Source of the DNA: Fagopyrum homotropicum
Taxonomy: Eukaryota > Streptophyta > Magnoliopsida > Caryophyllales > Polygonaceae
Assembly: GCA_033239125.1 (NCBI GenBank)
Contig: BSWB01000004.1
Span: 60,139,501 to 60,203,500 of the forward strand
Length of the DNA: 64,000 bases
Reading direction: 5' to 3'
In this document: in pieces, positions 11,958-22,572 of the stretch
Layout: the number at the start of each line of letters is the position of its first letter
How positions within the stretch are numbered: position 1 is the stretch's first letter
Program-made: the position numbers and the translations under genes
Notes under the pieces: model-generated
Seen by the model: the letters and a program-made list of their open reading frames with translations, nothing else
Told to the model about the DNA's origin: nothing
The model's database searches: none

Positions 11958-13314
11958 ATGGAAAACAAGAGGAAATACAAGTTGTCGGAGTCTGAGAAGG
12001 AGTGGTATATGATTGTGCAAGATCGGGTTGTGTATGCAACTCGGTTTTTGCATGTTCCTACTTTGGAAAAATTGGGCATGTTAGAGAGGTTGCAGGCATT
12101 CCTCACCAACGCTGGGCTCGGTGAATTTCTGGACATGAATGCCCCAACATACCCCAAGCTCAGCCGCCAATTCATCGCCACCTTCACCATGGAAAAGGAG
12201 GACCATATTTGTGTTGGACTTTCGTTCAAGTTCAACAAGAGGAAGTATACACTGGATTACACCCAACTGCAGGAGGCATTTGGGGTAACTATTTGCGCCT
12301 CCGAGAACTAGTGGGAGCCCGTTCCGACACCCGACTTGTGCGAGTTCTATCAGGCCGCCACCGGATCCGAGTTTCATGCCGGGGGTGAGTACTCCAACAA
12401 ACTCACTCACCCCTGCTTGAGGCTCCTGTCAAAGATCTTCATGAGTATCTTCTGTGGACACAAGGAGGAGAACAAGGTTGCTCTCAAGGACCTTCCATTG
12501 TTCTATGCCTGCCTCCCCATGAACGACAAACTGCCGGATTGGCCATACCTCTTCCTTACCACTTTGAAGCGGATTAGGAGGAACGAGTCACGTAACATTG
12601 TGGGTGGTGGGGTGATCTCCTTGATCGCTTCATAGGTGATGGACCTCTCCGACTTGGAGGATGGGTTAGAGGCCTCACTTTACACGGAGGGGATGTGGAG
12701 GAGGTGCAAGCTCCTCAAGAGAGACGGGGAGAATTTCTTTTGGCTCTCATTGGCAGATGGGAGTCACATTACATACCTCCCCCGGCCGCTTCCACTTGGA
12801 GACGAGCTCTCCGAGCTATACATACCGGCTGACCCTTTCGTACCGAGACGGCCTCAGGGGGCCATTGTTGAGAGATATGTTGCGAGCTCTAGCGGGGCTC
12901 CTGTTGCTGCCCATACCGGATGATGAGGAGATGCCTACTGCAGCACCGGACGACGGTCCGGCCATGGAGAGCCTCCAAGCTCAGATGGCAGCCTTGACCA
13001 CCCAGCATCAGGCATGGCAAACCGAGTACCAGCGGTCCATGCTTGAGCAGCAACAGGCGTGGAAGTCCAGCTTCGCCTCCTCTATGACCACCCATTTTGA
13101 CTGCCGGCAAGATGCTTGGCAGACGGCTCATCAGCAGAAGCTACAGGCTCAGCAGCTGGCTTGGAAAGCTAGCTTTGAGACCTCATTTGGACAGAGGATG
13201 GATGCTCAACAGGACCGCATCGACACGCTCTACCTCCGGTAGGAGCACTTCTTCAGCCACTTCCCGTACCCACCGGAGGAGGGTCCGGATGGTCCAGCCG
13301 GACCATCCCATTAG
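11958..13314 (+). pseudogene. Athila-type ORF1 protein of element B
   Basis: Protein of the Athila ORF1 / plant retrotransposon ORF type, encoded between gag/pol and the 3' LTR, of unproven function. The likely start is 11958 (M-E-N-K-R-K-Y-K-L). Conserved parts include 'LQAFLTNAGLGEFLDMNAP' and 'LTHPCLRLLSKIF'. Stops at 12309 and 12633 and a frameshift near 12900 interrupt it. The last part, to about 13240, is a heptad-like Q/W-rich repeat (A-W-Q-T-x-Y/H-Q) that suggests a coiled coil. It corresponds in position to the intact 477-residue protein at 41803-43236. Confidence 0.75.
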
Positions 13315-13933
13315 TGGTATCATCCCTTATTCCTTCTCCACATTTATCGTTGCTTTCATTTTCTACTTTGAGGGCAAAGTGTGCTTCAAGTATGGGGGAG
13401 GAAATATCATTGCATGTATAGTTTGTTTTTGAGTGTGTTTGTTTTGAGTTTTAGTTTAAAATTCAGTTTGAAAGTCATTTTAAAAAAAAAGAAGAAAAAG
13501 CCTAAGAAAATGAAAAAAAAGGCATGAAAATCCTTGGATAAACCGAAAACCCGAAAGGGCGGTTTAGGCAAAAAGAAGGTAGTCTGACCAACCTTAGGTT
13601 GGTGCAAAATTGGACTTGAGGGATGTGAGTTCCAAGTGAAATCATCAAAGAAAAGAAGAAGAGTGGCATGGTGAAAACCCGAAAGGGCACCTTGGCAAAA
13701 TGAGCGGCACCGAGTGTAGGTTCCCTTTCCGGCGTTTGGCGGCATAAAAAGGGGAGTCGTAAGGAGGTTGTCCGGGTAGGTCACTCTTGGAGCAATAAAA
13801 ATGGTAGTTTTCTCACCTTTTTCTCACATTTTCTCTCTTTTTCCTTCTTTCTTTCTTGGCTTTTCTTTTCCATTGTCTATGCCTCTTACCCATGCTTCCT
13901 GAGGCCTTTGAGTCTAAAAACTGTTGTCATGTG
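13315..13933 (+). other. 3' non-coding region of element B
   Basis: About 620 bp between ORF1 and the polypurine tract with no supported gene. Two 'aacccgaaaggg' repeats lie near 13548 and 13676 and a pyrimidine-rich run at 13815-13875. Confidence 0.6.
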
Positions 13934-13974
13934 TTTTACTCGGGACGAGTAAAAGGTCTAAGTATGGGGGAGTT
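13934..13974 (+). other. Hairpin and polypurine tract of element B
   Basis: A perfect stem TTTTACTCG / CGAGTAAAA with loop GGA (13934-13954) is followed 3 bp later by CTAAGTATGGGGGAGTT, the polypurine tract, which abuts the 3' LTR at 13975. The same arrangement with a different stem occurs in C1-C3. Confidence 0.85.
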
Positions 13975-15478
13975 TGATAGGTGATGGAATCACTATCTTT
14001 TAGGTTAGTTTTTAGAGTCTTTTTATCAAATTAGTGTCGGTTTATGCTACTAACTCCTTGATCCAAAAGAAGACTAAAAGAAGATAAAGAGGAGTTTTAA
14101 CACTTGGGAGTTGAAGACCATGCACGAAGCAAAGCTTCTATTTCCTTACTGCCCCCGCGGAGCAGTGTCACCGCCCCTACAGGTGACACCACGTTCCGGA
14201 GCACAGCCAGCGCCTTTGCCAGCGCCAGGAACGAAGATTGTCGCCGCCCCTGCGCCACTCCTTGGCGCCCCTGCGGTGACTTATCCTGAAGGATCGAAGA
14301 CCGGCGTCCCTGTGCCTCTACCTGCGCCTCACCTTGGGGAGCTGTGAAGCTGAAGAGTGAGTGTCACCGCCCCTACGTTGACACTAGGCCGCCCCTGCGG
14401 CTCGGCATCTGAAGCGACAAAAAGTTGAAAAGTCAGACATTTGAAGATCATTAATGATCCGCCCCCGCGGAACTGTCAGGCCCCCCCTGCGCCCACGAAG
14501 AAGATCAAACGTTTTCACCCGAACCGCCCTTGCGGATCTGAAGGCCGCCCCTGCGGTTCAGCGACAGAGACTTTACTCCGGCTGTTTACACCACCTTTAT
14601 GGCATTAAAGGTGGTTGTTTTGGCCGGCAATTTACTCCCATTTAATATCATTTGTAGTATAAATAGACCCATGGTTGATTGCTAGAATGATCCATCATTT
14701 TCCCACTTGTATGCTCTCTTGCTTCCTTTGTAATAAGCTTCTAAGTGTCCTTGCTACATTGGGTTGATTTAAGGCTGCATTATTACTTTGGTTGTAAGTT
14801 CCCTTTTAATATAAGTTTTATTCAGTAATGTTTTGTGTTTCTTGAGCTTCATTCATCTAAATTGCATGTTTTCATTATCACTTAAGATTGATCACCTTAG
14901 GTTCTAAGTGCATGCAAACAACTAGGATTAATAGATTTTGGGTTCGGGTCTTTAGTCTAGTAGTAACCTTTAAGTAATAACGGGTTGTAATTGCTTGAAG
15001 GAAAAGAAACACAATTATAAAGATTAGTTTAACGGTTTTAATCTTCTCTTTATATCCCTTAGTCTTTGTTTGAAAGCTAACTTGTGACTTGTTCTTGTAG
15101 GTTTACAGAACACTAACTTGTTAAGTTGTGTTGATGCCGGTTGGCTCAACAGATACATATGATCAAGACGGGAACATTACTTGAAACTTGTAAAAGGAAC
15201 TCACCAAAGTAATAATCGCATGCTAAGAATCAAGCTAGTGTAGATTCACTCATCATCATCTTATCAATCTCTTTTACTTGCTTTTAGTTTTGTGTGCATC
15301 AATTCATTACGAAACCCCCCCTTTTTGTTACTTTGTCCCATAATCAGTAATTGAATTTAATAAAAATAACACAAACTCTCTTGGGTTCAAGCCTTACTTA
15401 ATCACTATACTTGCTTTAGTATTGAGTTCGGAAATTACTTTGACAGGATATAAACGACCTTAGGAAAAGTCTTAGTCA
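13975..15478 (+). repeat. 3' LTR of element B
   Basis: Copy of 5088-6554 with TG...CA ends; 37 bp longer, partly by an insertion near 15338-15365. Substitutions are numerous, so this element is not recent. The CCGCCCCTGCGG cluster is repeated at about 14150-14570. Confidence 0.9.
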
Positions 15479-16216
15479 CCTAGTTACTTCGCAGAGTAAC
15501 ACACTCTAGTATAATACTTTTTAGATCTACCAATGGAAAGGGGATAAAACTTTTACGTGAATGTGAGAAAGAAAAACAACGAATGAAGATGATCAGGTTG
15601 CTTGAGGATGCAGAGATGTTTTCCGGTGTAAGCTTGTATTTTTTCTTCTTCGACCATCATCTTCAGTTATATCTTCTATGGAAAGATCTTCTAGCCGTTG
15701 TAGAGATGACCGTTTGAAGATCAATCTTCTTTTCCATGCAGATCATAAGGTAGACGTTGTAAGTCTTCAGTCCCTACGAACACGTTGAGTCTTTTACTCC
15801 TTGATCTTCTCGTCTTTCTGTTGGATAAGAGAGAAGATATTTTTTCCGTTTTATTGTTTAGAAAATCTTCAAGAAAAGATTCTCTATTCTTCGGTTGAGA
15901 TCTTCCTTCGGTTGACAAAATCCTTGGTTGATGAGATCTTCTTGTTACACAATCTTCAACGAAGATCTTCAATTTATTTGAATCCTTGTGTCGTGCAGCT
16001 TAGATTCCAAGGCCCTTGATTTTGTCCTTTTAAACTTGTTCTTGAATCCAACTTCAAGGCCCTTGACATGTAGATATACAACCTGCACTGAATTCAATCC
16101 AACCAAATATCTAGAAATATAATCAAGTACATTGTTAGTATATCCAACTGCTATATTTGTGTGTAGTCTTCCATCATCAACACCTGTAAACCATTTCAAT
16201 CAAGGTGAAGTTTTCA

Positions 16217-16893
16217 GAGATTATCCGCGAACATCAAGACCTCGAGGTAAGTTTTCTAACTCTAACAAGAAAACTAAAGTTTTGACTTGTTTTGAATGTT
16301 GTGAAACAAATCATCTCGTTAAGGACTGTCCATAAAATAAGAGGACCAACTTTAAGAAGAATGATCGAAAGAAGAAAGTTATGGTAGCTTCATGGAGTGA
16401 TTCAGATTCCTCAAATGAATCAGAAGACAAAAAAGAACAAGCAAACCTTTATCTTATGGCTGATCATGAAGAAGATTCAAATCTTTACGTTGATAATGTG
16501 GTAAGTACTATCATGTCCCAACCTGAATCTGATCTCACACAATTCCTTAAAGACAAAATCATACGTGACAAAGAACATAGTATAAGGATAAATTCCTCAA
16601 AAGAAAAGCTTCTCGAACAAGAGAAACGACTAAGTAAGATGTCTTTGGAGATTGAAAATCTTAACACAGAAAAGGTAGACCTTGATGACGGTATCAATGC
16701 CTTGGAATCGGAAAATGCGATTCTTAAGGACAACCTCTCTTCTCTTCATCGAAACTATATCGATCTAGAGAAAGAGAAAGTTGATCTAACTTTGTCGTGT
16801 CAAGGCCAGAAGATTGAACTTGTCAAATTCACTCGCTCGAAAGCCAATCTTGAAAGGATTATGGGTGAACAACAATCCTCAAAAATGGCATAG
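16217..16893 (+). pseudogene. gag: Copia gag, C-terminal part with CCHC knuckle and coiled coil
   Basis: Continuation of the gag begun at 1454 and in frame with it once the inserts are ignored. It starts D-Y-P-R-T-S-R-P-R-G, has a basic stretch and a zinc knuckle C-F-E-C-C-E-T-N-H-L-V-K-D-C (C-x2-C-x4-H-x4-C) near 16289-16330, then a stop at 16333. The same frame continues from 16336 through a Ser/Asp/Glu-rich part and a long heptad coiled coil ('LLEQEKRLSKMSLEIENL') to 16893. Confidence 0.87.
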
Positions 16894-17182
16894 GTTATCA
16901 TAGGAGCTTTCCTAAAAACCGACTACCACTTTTGTCAAGGCTAAAGGGTGTATTCATATGCCTACATGTTTCTATTGTTGTAAAAAGGGTCATGTCAAAT
17001 CTACATGTCCATATAGAAGAAATGATCCTTACATCATTAGAAATACTTATCCTCTATGTTTAAGAAAATTAATCAAGCAAATATGGGTTCCTAAAGGCAC
17101 TAGACCACCAGACATGATTGAGCTTGAGTATGAACCAAAATATGTCATTTGGTCGACCCAAAAAGGTTGATCTGTTGCTGTT
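16894..17182 (+). pseudogene. Copia gag-pol junction with second CCHC knuckle
   Basis: After a frame change the frame at 16958-17170 shows C-F-Y-C-C-K-K-G-H-V-K-S-T-C, a second C-x2-C-x4-H-x4-C knuckle, and then 'WVPKGTRPPD', a usual SIRE-type segment ahead of the protease. A stop at 17168 and the frame change separate it from both neighbours. Confidence 0.75.
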
Positions 17183-18640
17183 TTGCAGGATATCACCAAG
17201 GTAAAGGAGCATAAATGGATATTAGATAGTGGTTGCTCAAGACACATGAGTGGAAAAAGTTCACTATTCTCATATTTAAAGAAGCAATCATGTGGAACCA
17301 TTACGCTTGGTGATAAAGGAAAGTATGACATTATTGGCATTGGTAAAATATGTTATAATTCATCTAACTTTATTTATGATGTATATCTTGTTAACGGATT
17401 GAAGTATAACTTGCTTAGCATATCTCAAATATGTGATAAAGGCAACAAGATAATGTTTGATTCAGAAAAATGTGAAGTTCAAGACAAGACGTCGGGTGAC
17501 ATTCTGTTTACTACTTCTAGATGTAACAATGTTTATTCTATGAATACTAACCAAGTTTCAGGAACTAAGCTAAAGTGTCTCAAGGCCTTGATTGATGATC
17601 CAAGGCTTTGGCATAGAAGACTTGGTCACGTAAGCATGCATACAATGCAGAAGTTACTTTCAAAGGATTTGATACGTGGATTGCCAAACCTAAACTTCAA
17701 GGTAGATGAACTATGTAAAGCTTGTACACAAGGTAAACAAACAAGAGGTTCATTCAAACCAAAGAAGGTTGTAAGTTCTTCTCGACCCATTGAACTTTTA
17801 CATATGGATCTTTGTGGTCCTATGCGTGTCAAATCTCCCATTGGTAAACAATACATCCTTATTATTGTGGATGATTTTTCTCGTTTTACATGGATATCAT
17901 TCCTACGGGAAAAATCTGAAGCATTGTTTGAGTTTTCAAAATTCTGTAAGGAGTTGCAAACTTTGAAAAATCTACCAATCGTTTCTATAAGTAGTGATCA
18001 TGGTAGAGAATTTGATCAACTAAAGTTTGATTTGTTTTGTGCAAAATATGGTATTTCACACAACTTTTCAGCTCTTAGAACTCATCTGCAAAACGGGATT
18101 GTGGAACGTAAGAACCACACCCTAGAGGATATGTCTAGAACTATGCTTTTAGAAAACAGTTTGCCAAAAATTTTTTGGGCAGAAGCAATAAACACTACTA
18201 ATTACATCTTGAATAGATGTTTAATTCGCCCTATTTTGAAAAAGACTCCTTATGAACTCTTTAAGGGTAGAAAACCCAATATTTCCTATTTTAAACACTT
18301 TGGATGTACATGCTTTGTCCATACCAATGGCAAAGATAACCTTGGTAAATTTGATACACGTAGTGACGAAGCAGTATTCATTGGATATGCTTCAAATAAC
18401 AAAGCTTATCCGGTTTATGATAAGCGTACCAAAATTGTTGAGGAAAGTATTCATGTCATATTCGATGAAAACAATGATGGTACTTTGAGTGAAAGTTTTA
18501 CAGATCTTAATCTAAATCAACGTGAAGATCACAATTCCGATGAAGAAGAAGATCCTAAGGATCAAGAAAAGAATATGCAAGAGAAGATTCAAGATACCGG
18601 AAAAACTCTCAAGACCTTAAAACAGAAAACTACGATGTAA
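17183..18640 (+). CDS. pol: Copia protease and integrase
   Basis: Longest intact part of the copia pol (485 codons). An aspartic protease signature W-I-L-D-S-G-C-S-R-H-M is near residue 14. Then come the integrase zinc-binding H...H...C-K-A-C region ('WHRRLGHVSMHTMQKL') and the catalytic core with D in 'HMDLCGPM', D in 'SSDHGREF' and E in 'NGIVERKNHTLEDM'. The Gag-pre-integrase spacer 'LKALIDDPRL' is encoded by a copy of the family palindrome TCAAGGCCTTGA at 17580-17591. The C-terminus is acidic and ends at 18640, ahead of the RT region. The first Met is only the first in the frame; the true polyprotein starts upstream. Confidence 0.9.
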   Translation: MQDITKVKEHKWILDSGCSRHMSGKSSLFSYLKKQSCGTITLGDKGKYDIIGIGKICYNSSNFIYDVYLVNGLKYNLLSISQICDKGNKIMFDSEKCEVQDKTSGDILFTTSRCNNVYSMNTNQVSGTKLKCLKALIDDPRLWHRRLGHVSMHTMQKLLSKDLIRGLPNLNFKVDELCKACTQGKQTRGSFKPKKVVSSSRPIELLHMDLCGPMRVKSPIGKQYILIIVDDFSRFTWISFLREKSEALFEFSKFCKELQTLKNLPIVSISSDHGREFDQLKFDLFCAKYGISHNFSALRTHLQNGIVERKNHTLEDMSRTMLLENSLPKIFWAEAINTTNYILNRCLIRPILKKTPYELFKGRKPNISYFKHFGCTCFVHTNGKDNLGKFDTRSDEAVFIGYASNNKAYPVYDKRTKIVEESIHVIFDENNDGTLSESFTDLNLNQREDHNSDEEEDPKDQEKNMQEKIQDTGKTLKTLKQKTTM

Positions 18641-18924
18641 GAAAATCCGTTTCAAGGCCTTGAAACCCAACTTCAAGGCCTTGATATAGGATCCAAGGGC
18701 AACACTCTAGCGGTACCTGAATCTAGTCAAACATATGAGCCTCAATCGTCAGGATCTGTTCGATCTTACACATGAAGGAAGTTTCAATATTCTTCATGCC
18801 ATCGACAAGAGAATGTGATCTCAGATCCAAATGTAGGAGTTCAAACTCGATCCAAAGTGAACAATCTATGTGCATTCTTTGCGTTCGTGTCTCTTATTGA
18901 GCCCAAGAATTATGTTCAAGCTAT
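18641..18924 (+). other. Linker between copia integrase and RT
   Basis: About 280 bp with stops in all useful frames. It contains two exact copies of the palindrome TCAAGGCCTTGA (18652-18663 and 18673-18684). It probably encoded the variable integrase tail. Confidence 0.6.
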
Positions 18925-19678
18925 TTAAGAACCCGATTGGATCATTGCCATATAAAATGAGCTAAATGAGTTTGAGAGAAACAAGGTTTGAACTCTTACC
19001 ACAAGACCAAAGCATCAATCCATCATTGGCATGAAATGGTTTTTTCGAAACAAGTTGGATGAAAACAGTAGAGACATTCAAAATAAAGCACGACTTGTAG
19101 CTCAAGTCTATAATCAAGAGGAAGGTATTGATTATGAGGAGACTTTTGCTCTTGTTGTCAGTTTAGAAGCCATTTGTATGCTACTTGCATTTGCATCTTT
19201 CATGAGCATGAAGTTATTTCAAATGGATGTAAAGTGTGCTTTTCTAAACGACTTCTTAGAAGAAGAAGTCTACGTTGCTCAACCACCTGGTTTTAAAAAT
19301 GACGAATTTCCTGATCATGTTTTTAAATTGGACGAAGCTCTTTACGGTCTTAAGAAAGCTCCTTGAGCTTGGTATGAAAGATTGTCCAAATATCTCCTTG
19401 AAAACAATTTCAAAAGAGGTTTGATTGACAAAACTTTATTTATGAAAACTAGAGGCAACGATATTCTAGTAGTACAAATCTATGTTGATGATATATTATT
19501 CGGTGCTACTAATGATTCCTTATGCAAGGAATTTTCAGATATTATGTGCAAGGAATTTGAAATGAGCCTAATGAGTGAGCTAAATTTCTTTCTTGGACTT
19601 CAAGTTACACAAGCAAGAAATGAATTTTTCTTAATCAAAGCAAGTATACCAATGACTTGCTTAAAAAGTATAAGATGA
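18925..19678 (+). pseudogene. pol: Copia reverse transcriptase
   Basis: RVT_2-type reverse transcriptase in one frame. It begins near E-P-D-W-I-I-A-I (18929), then 'MKWFFRNKLDE', 'KARLVAQVYNQEEGIDYEETFA', 'MDVKCAFLNDFLEEEVY' and the catalytic Y-V-D-D box near 19487. In-frame stops occur at about 18953 and 18986 and at 19364 (in 'KKAP*AWY'), each one C:G to T:A change from the codon expected for the family. The frame passes into another near 19670, where RNase H begins. Confidence 0.9.
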
Positions 19679-20440
19679 ATCAATCCAAGGTCGCAAAAAC
19701 TCCTATGAGTTCTACACTTTCGCTTGACCATGCCAAAGACGGTAAAAGTGTTATACAAAAGGAGTATCGAGGTATGATCGGTTCTTTGTTATATCTAACC
19801 GCTAGTCGACCTGACATTATGTTTAGCGTGTGGATGTGTGCAAGATTTCAAGCTGATCCTAAAGAGTCACACTTGATAGCTGTGAAAAGGATATTTTGAT
19901 ATATCAATGGCACTAAGGATTTAGGGTTATGGTACCTACGTCAAAGCTCGTTTCACCTCGTTGGCTATTCAGATGCAGATTTTGCAGGATATAAGTTCGA
20001 TAGAAAAAGCACTTCTGAATGTTGCCAATTCTTAGGGGCATCGCTAATTTGTTTGCACTCCAAGAAGCAAAACTATGTCTCCCTATCCACAACCGAAGCC
20101 GAATATATAGTTGTGGGAGCCTGTTGTGCACATATTCTATGGATAACTCAACAACTACGTGATCTTGGCTTTGATTTGAAAGGTATCCCAATAAAATGTG
20201 ATAATACTAGTGCTATTTGGATTACTAAAAATCATGCGCAACATTCAAGGACAAAGCATATCGATGTAAGGCATCACTTCATACGTGATCATGTTGAGAA
20301 AGGTGATGTTTCGATTTCTTTTATATCTACTGACTTGTAGTTTGCAGATATCTTTACTAAGCCTCTACATGAAGATCAATTCCATTAGAGCTTGGTATGT
20401 TGAACAAGGAAGCATTAACATAGGGGGAGTAAATCGTTTT
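19657..20440 (+). pseudogene. pol: Copia RNase H
   Basis: Connection and RNase H domains. 'MIGSLLYLTASRPDIMF' leads to a stop at 19897 (family residue Arg), then in frame 'GYSDADFAGYKFDRKSTSECCQFLG', 'KKQNYVSLSTTEAEYI' and 'HSRTKHIDVRHHFIRDHV', with the RNase H acidic residues in 'SDADFAG', 'STTEAEY' and 'KCDNTSAIW'. A stop at 20338 interrupts '(T-D-L)*F-A-D-I-F-T-K-P-L', the end of copia pol. The element-sense reading is lost after about 20440. Confidence 0.9.
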
Positions 20441-20777
20441 ATTTTCTCCTTCGTATGCAGCCCACTTTTCATTTTCATGGGCCTTGAAACAAATTTCAAG
20501 GACAAAATTGAATATCACGGATCTAATTGGGGATTAATATCTTTTAGATATTTTGATTCCTAATGTTTTTTAAAAAGGAGTTTTAAAAGTGATTTCAAAA
20601 GATTTTATTTTCAAGTTCAAAGAATACTGAAAAATGGTTATAGTAAAGAATTCTAATCAACATTGGTACTCCCAAGATTTTGAGTTTCTCAAGATCCTAG
20701 TGAACTAATAATGATGTTACTTCTTCCCTTAAATACCATCTTTCTTCCTCCTTTATCTCTTATGCTTCATCTTCTCT
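20441..20777 (+). other. Region between copia pol and downstream ORF
   Basis: No gene supported. Contains 'agggggagt' at 20423-20432 just upstream, resembling an internal polypurine tract, and a half-palindrome 'gggccttgaaacaaatttcaagg'-like segment near 20480-20502. Confidence 0.5.
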
Positions 20778-20843
20778 TTGCCAAAACCCTTGCTTTACTC
20801 TTTGCTTTCACAAACTACTTCAACTTCTTTCAAAAATTTTTTT

Positions 20844-22157
20844 TCCATGACTTCCAAGAGATCTTTGGTCGATGACGCTTCATCATCTGCTCCCAAATGC
20901 CAAAGGATCGTTCATCTCTCCTCCAACTTTGACTCAAGCTCCAATTCCTCATTCCACATGGACGACGCGGAAATTGTACTAAAATTGGTCTTCCTTCACA
21001 GTGGTTTGGGAGCCAAACTGCAATCAAGAAATGGCTTGCCGGGTTCAATGAACGGGATCTATGCATGTGTTGATTGGGAGCTCTTCATTTCTCTTTCTCT
21101 ACCAGGTCTCAGCGTGCTTCAAGCTAGTTCAATCTGGATCATTCTCAATCCCGGGGAGATAGCATATCCAAGGTTAATCAGGTTGTTCTATGTCAACCTG
21201 ACAACTCGAAGAGAACGAGGAGAACTTGTTCTGGAATCAGTGGTTAAAGGTAAGAAAATCGCTATTTTCTCTTCAATAATTGCTCAGATTCTAGGACTTC
21301 TTACCTTCAACTCGTTTGACCATCCCACTCCCTCTAGAACTGTTAAAATGGCCAAAGAGCAATTCCTTCTACCCAACTCTCTACCATAACCCACCGTTAC
21401 CATTTTAACTCTTGAAGCTAGAATCGTGTGTACATTGTTGGTGAGATGTGTGGTGCCGAGGATTAACAATAGGGATTTGCTTACAAACCAGTTGCTTGCT
21501 TGTTTGTACCATGTGCTGAATGGGCTGGATATTGACCTTCCTGAAATTATTTTGACCCATATGCTTCATTCTATCAACTCCCCTAGTGATTCCTATTTGC
21601 CCTATGGAAATTTGCTCCCTAAATTTTTTTGATATTTTTCTATTGATTACACTGCTGAGAAACAAGAGTTTATTGTTGGAGAACTAGATGAAGAATTTTT
21701 TGACTGCATGGGCATTAAGAGAACACAAACAGGGGAGTGAACTTTGAAAGAGCAACCAGTTTGGAATTATACAACTGTTCAGAGATTGGAAGTTGTGGAA
21801 AGAGGCCTGGATTCTATGCGACATGATCTCATAACCTTCAGATCTGTAGTTATTGATCGTCTAGATGAGACACAAGACTTACTTGGGATCTTAAATAAGA
21901 AGATAAACCAGATGTTTCACGTGAATGCCTTGTCTCTCACAGTTGCCAACAATATTAAACCGCTAACAGAAGAAGATGGTCAAGCTACCACCAAAGATGT
22001 TGAAAAGGTCATGACTCAATGTTACAAGATTGTTAAAGATCACCCTATTGGTCAACCTTCACTTGAGGATCCCAACATTTTACAAATCAAAGAGTTTGGG
22101 GTGGTGAAAAATACAAAGATTCCACTAACCAAAGACGAACCGACTTATCCCTCATGA
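20844..22157 (+). pseudogene. Downstream ORF of the SIRE-like element (env-like / plant transposon protein)
   Basis: One frame from about 20778 (the start more likely at 20847, M-T-S-K-R-S) to 22157, interrupted by stops at 21387, 21630 and 21738. The 5' part is Ser-rich, the middle has 'LVLESVVKGKKI' preceded by 'RLIRLFYVNL', a segment found in plant retrotransposon ORFs downstream of copia pol, and the end is a coiled coil ('RLEVVERGLDSMRHDLITF'). In SIRE1 such ORFs were called envelope-like; no signal peptide or clear membrane segment is evident here, so that role is not supported. Confidence 0.65.
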
Positions 22158-22560
22158 CTCATGACATCTCGAATGCTACCGACTGCTGGAAAAGGATGTA
22201 CGGGAAGGGGCGTCTTAATCCGCGGTGGTACCATGAATGAAGACTCTCTGGCTGACCATGGATTGCAAGGCCCTTGATATTGATTTCAAAACCTCTTGGT
22301 TTTGGTATCAAGGCCTTGATATGTGTTTTTGAAAGACTTGGTTTTACATTTGTGGTTTTTGAAATACTTTTTATGGGTTTGTAATCGTTTAAAACTTCTG
22401 TGCTTTAACTATTTTTCTCCCTTGTTGAAAGACAAAGGGGGACAAATTTAATGATCCGACATTTCGATATTTTTGCATTCTGCATTTAAAGTTGGTTTAG
22501 ATATTCATATATGCTTCGCTAACTCTACAATGCAGGTATGATATTTGTGTTGTCTTCCAT
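22158..22560 (+). other. 3' non-coding region of copia element
   Basis: About 400 bp with no gene. It has a TCAAGGCCTTGA copy at 22308-22319 and several partial ones near 22266. Confidence 0.6.
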
Positions 22561-22572
22561 CAAGGGGGAGAT
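22560..22572 (+). other. Copia polypurine tract
   Basis: 'caagggggagat' directly before the LTR start TGAAAACTCC at 22573; the position and composition fit plus-strand priming. Confidence 0.85.

Larger units (their letters stand above)
5088..15478 (+). mobile_element. Element B: Athila-like LTR retrotransposon without pol
   Basis: Ends TG...CA, perfect 5-bp target duplication CCTAG at 5083-5087 and 15479-15483. Two LTRs (1467 and 1504 bp), a tRNA-Asp-type primer site, a gag, a proline-rich spacer, an Athila-type ORF1 and a polypurine tract are in order. No protease, RT, RNase H or integrase motif occurs between gag and ORF1, so it is a non-autonomous (TR-GAG/LARD-like) derivative. A hAT transposon sits in the spacer. 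It carries the palindrome CCGCCCCTGCGG many times in LTRs and spacer. Confidence 0.9.
4641..16216 (-). mobile_element. Inverted solo LTR of the same copia family (interrupted by element B)
   Basis: The parts 4641-5087 and 15484-16216 together are the reverse complement of the copia 3' LTR at 22573-23927 (matching ends, 'aactaggctattatag' junction, primer-side end 'ggttcttca'). Ends read TGAAAAC...TTCTTCA on the minus strand. Flanks GAGAA (4636-4640) and GAGAT (16217-16221) form a 4/5 target duplication. Total length without element B is about 1.18 kb. A copia element thus inserted into a member of its own family in opposite orientation and recombined to a solo LTR. Confidence 0.82.

Noticed and set aside
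11570..12410. Minus-strand and alternate-frame ORFs around the hAT right end and ORF1 of B
   Set aside because: They cross the transposon boundary and low-complexity repeats; the + frame from 11958 has the family similarity.
16894..17182. A separate small zinc-knuckle gene
   Set aside because: It is the gag-pol junction of the copia element in a shifted frame.
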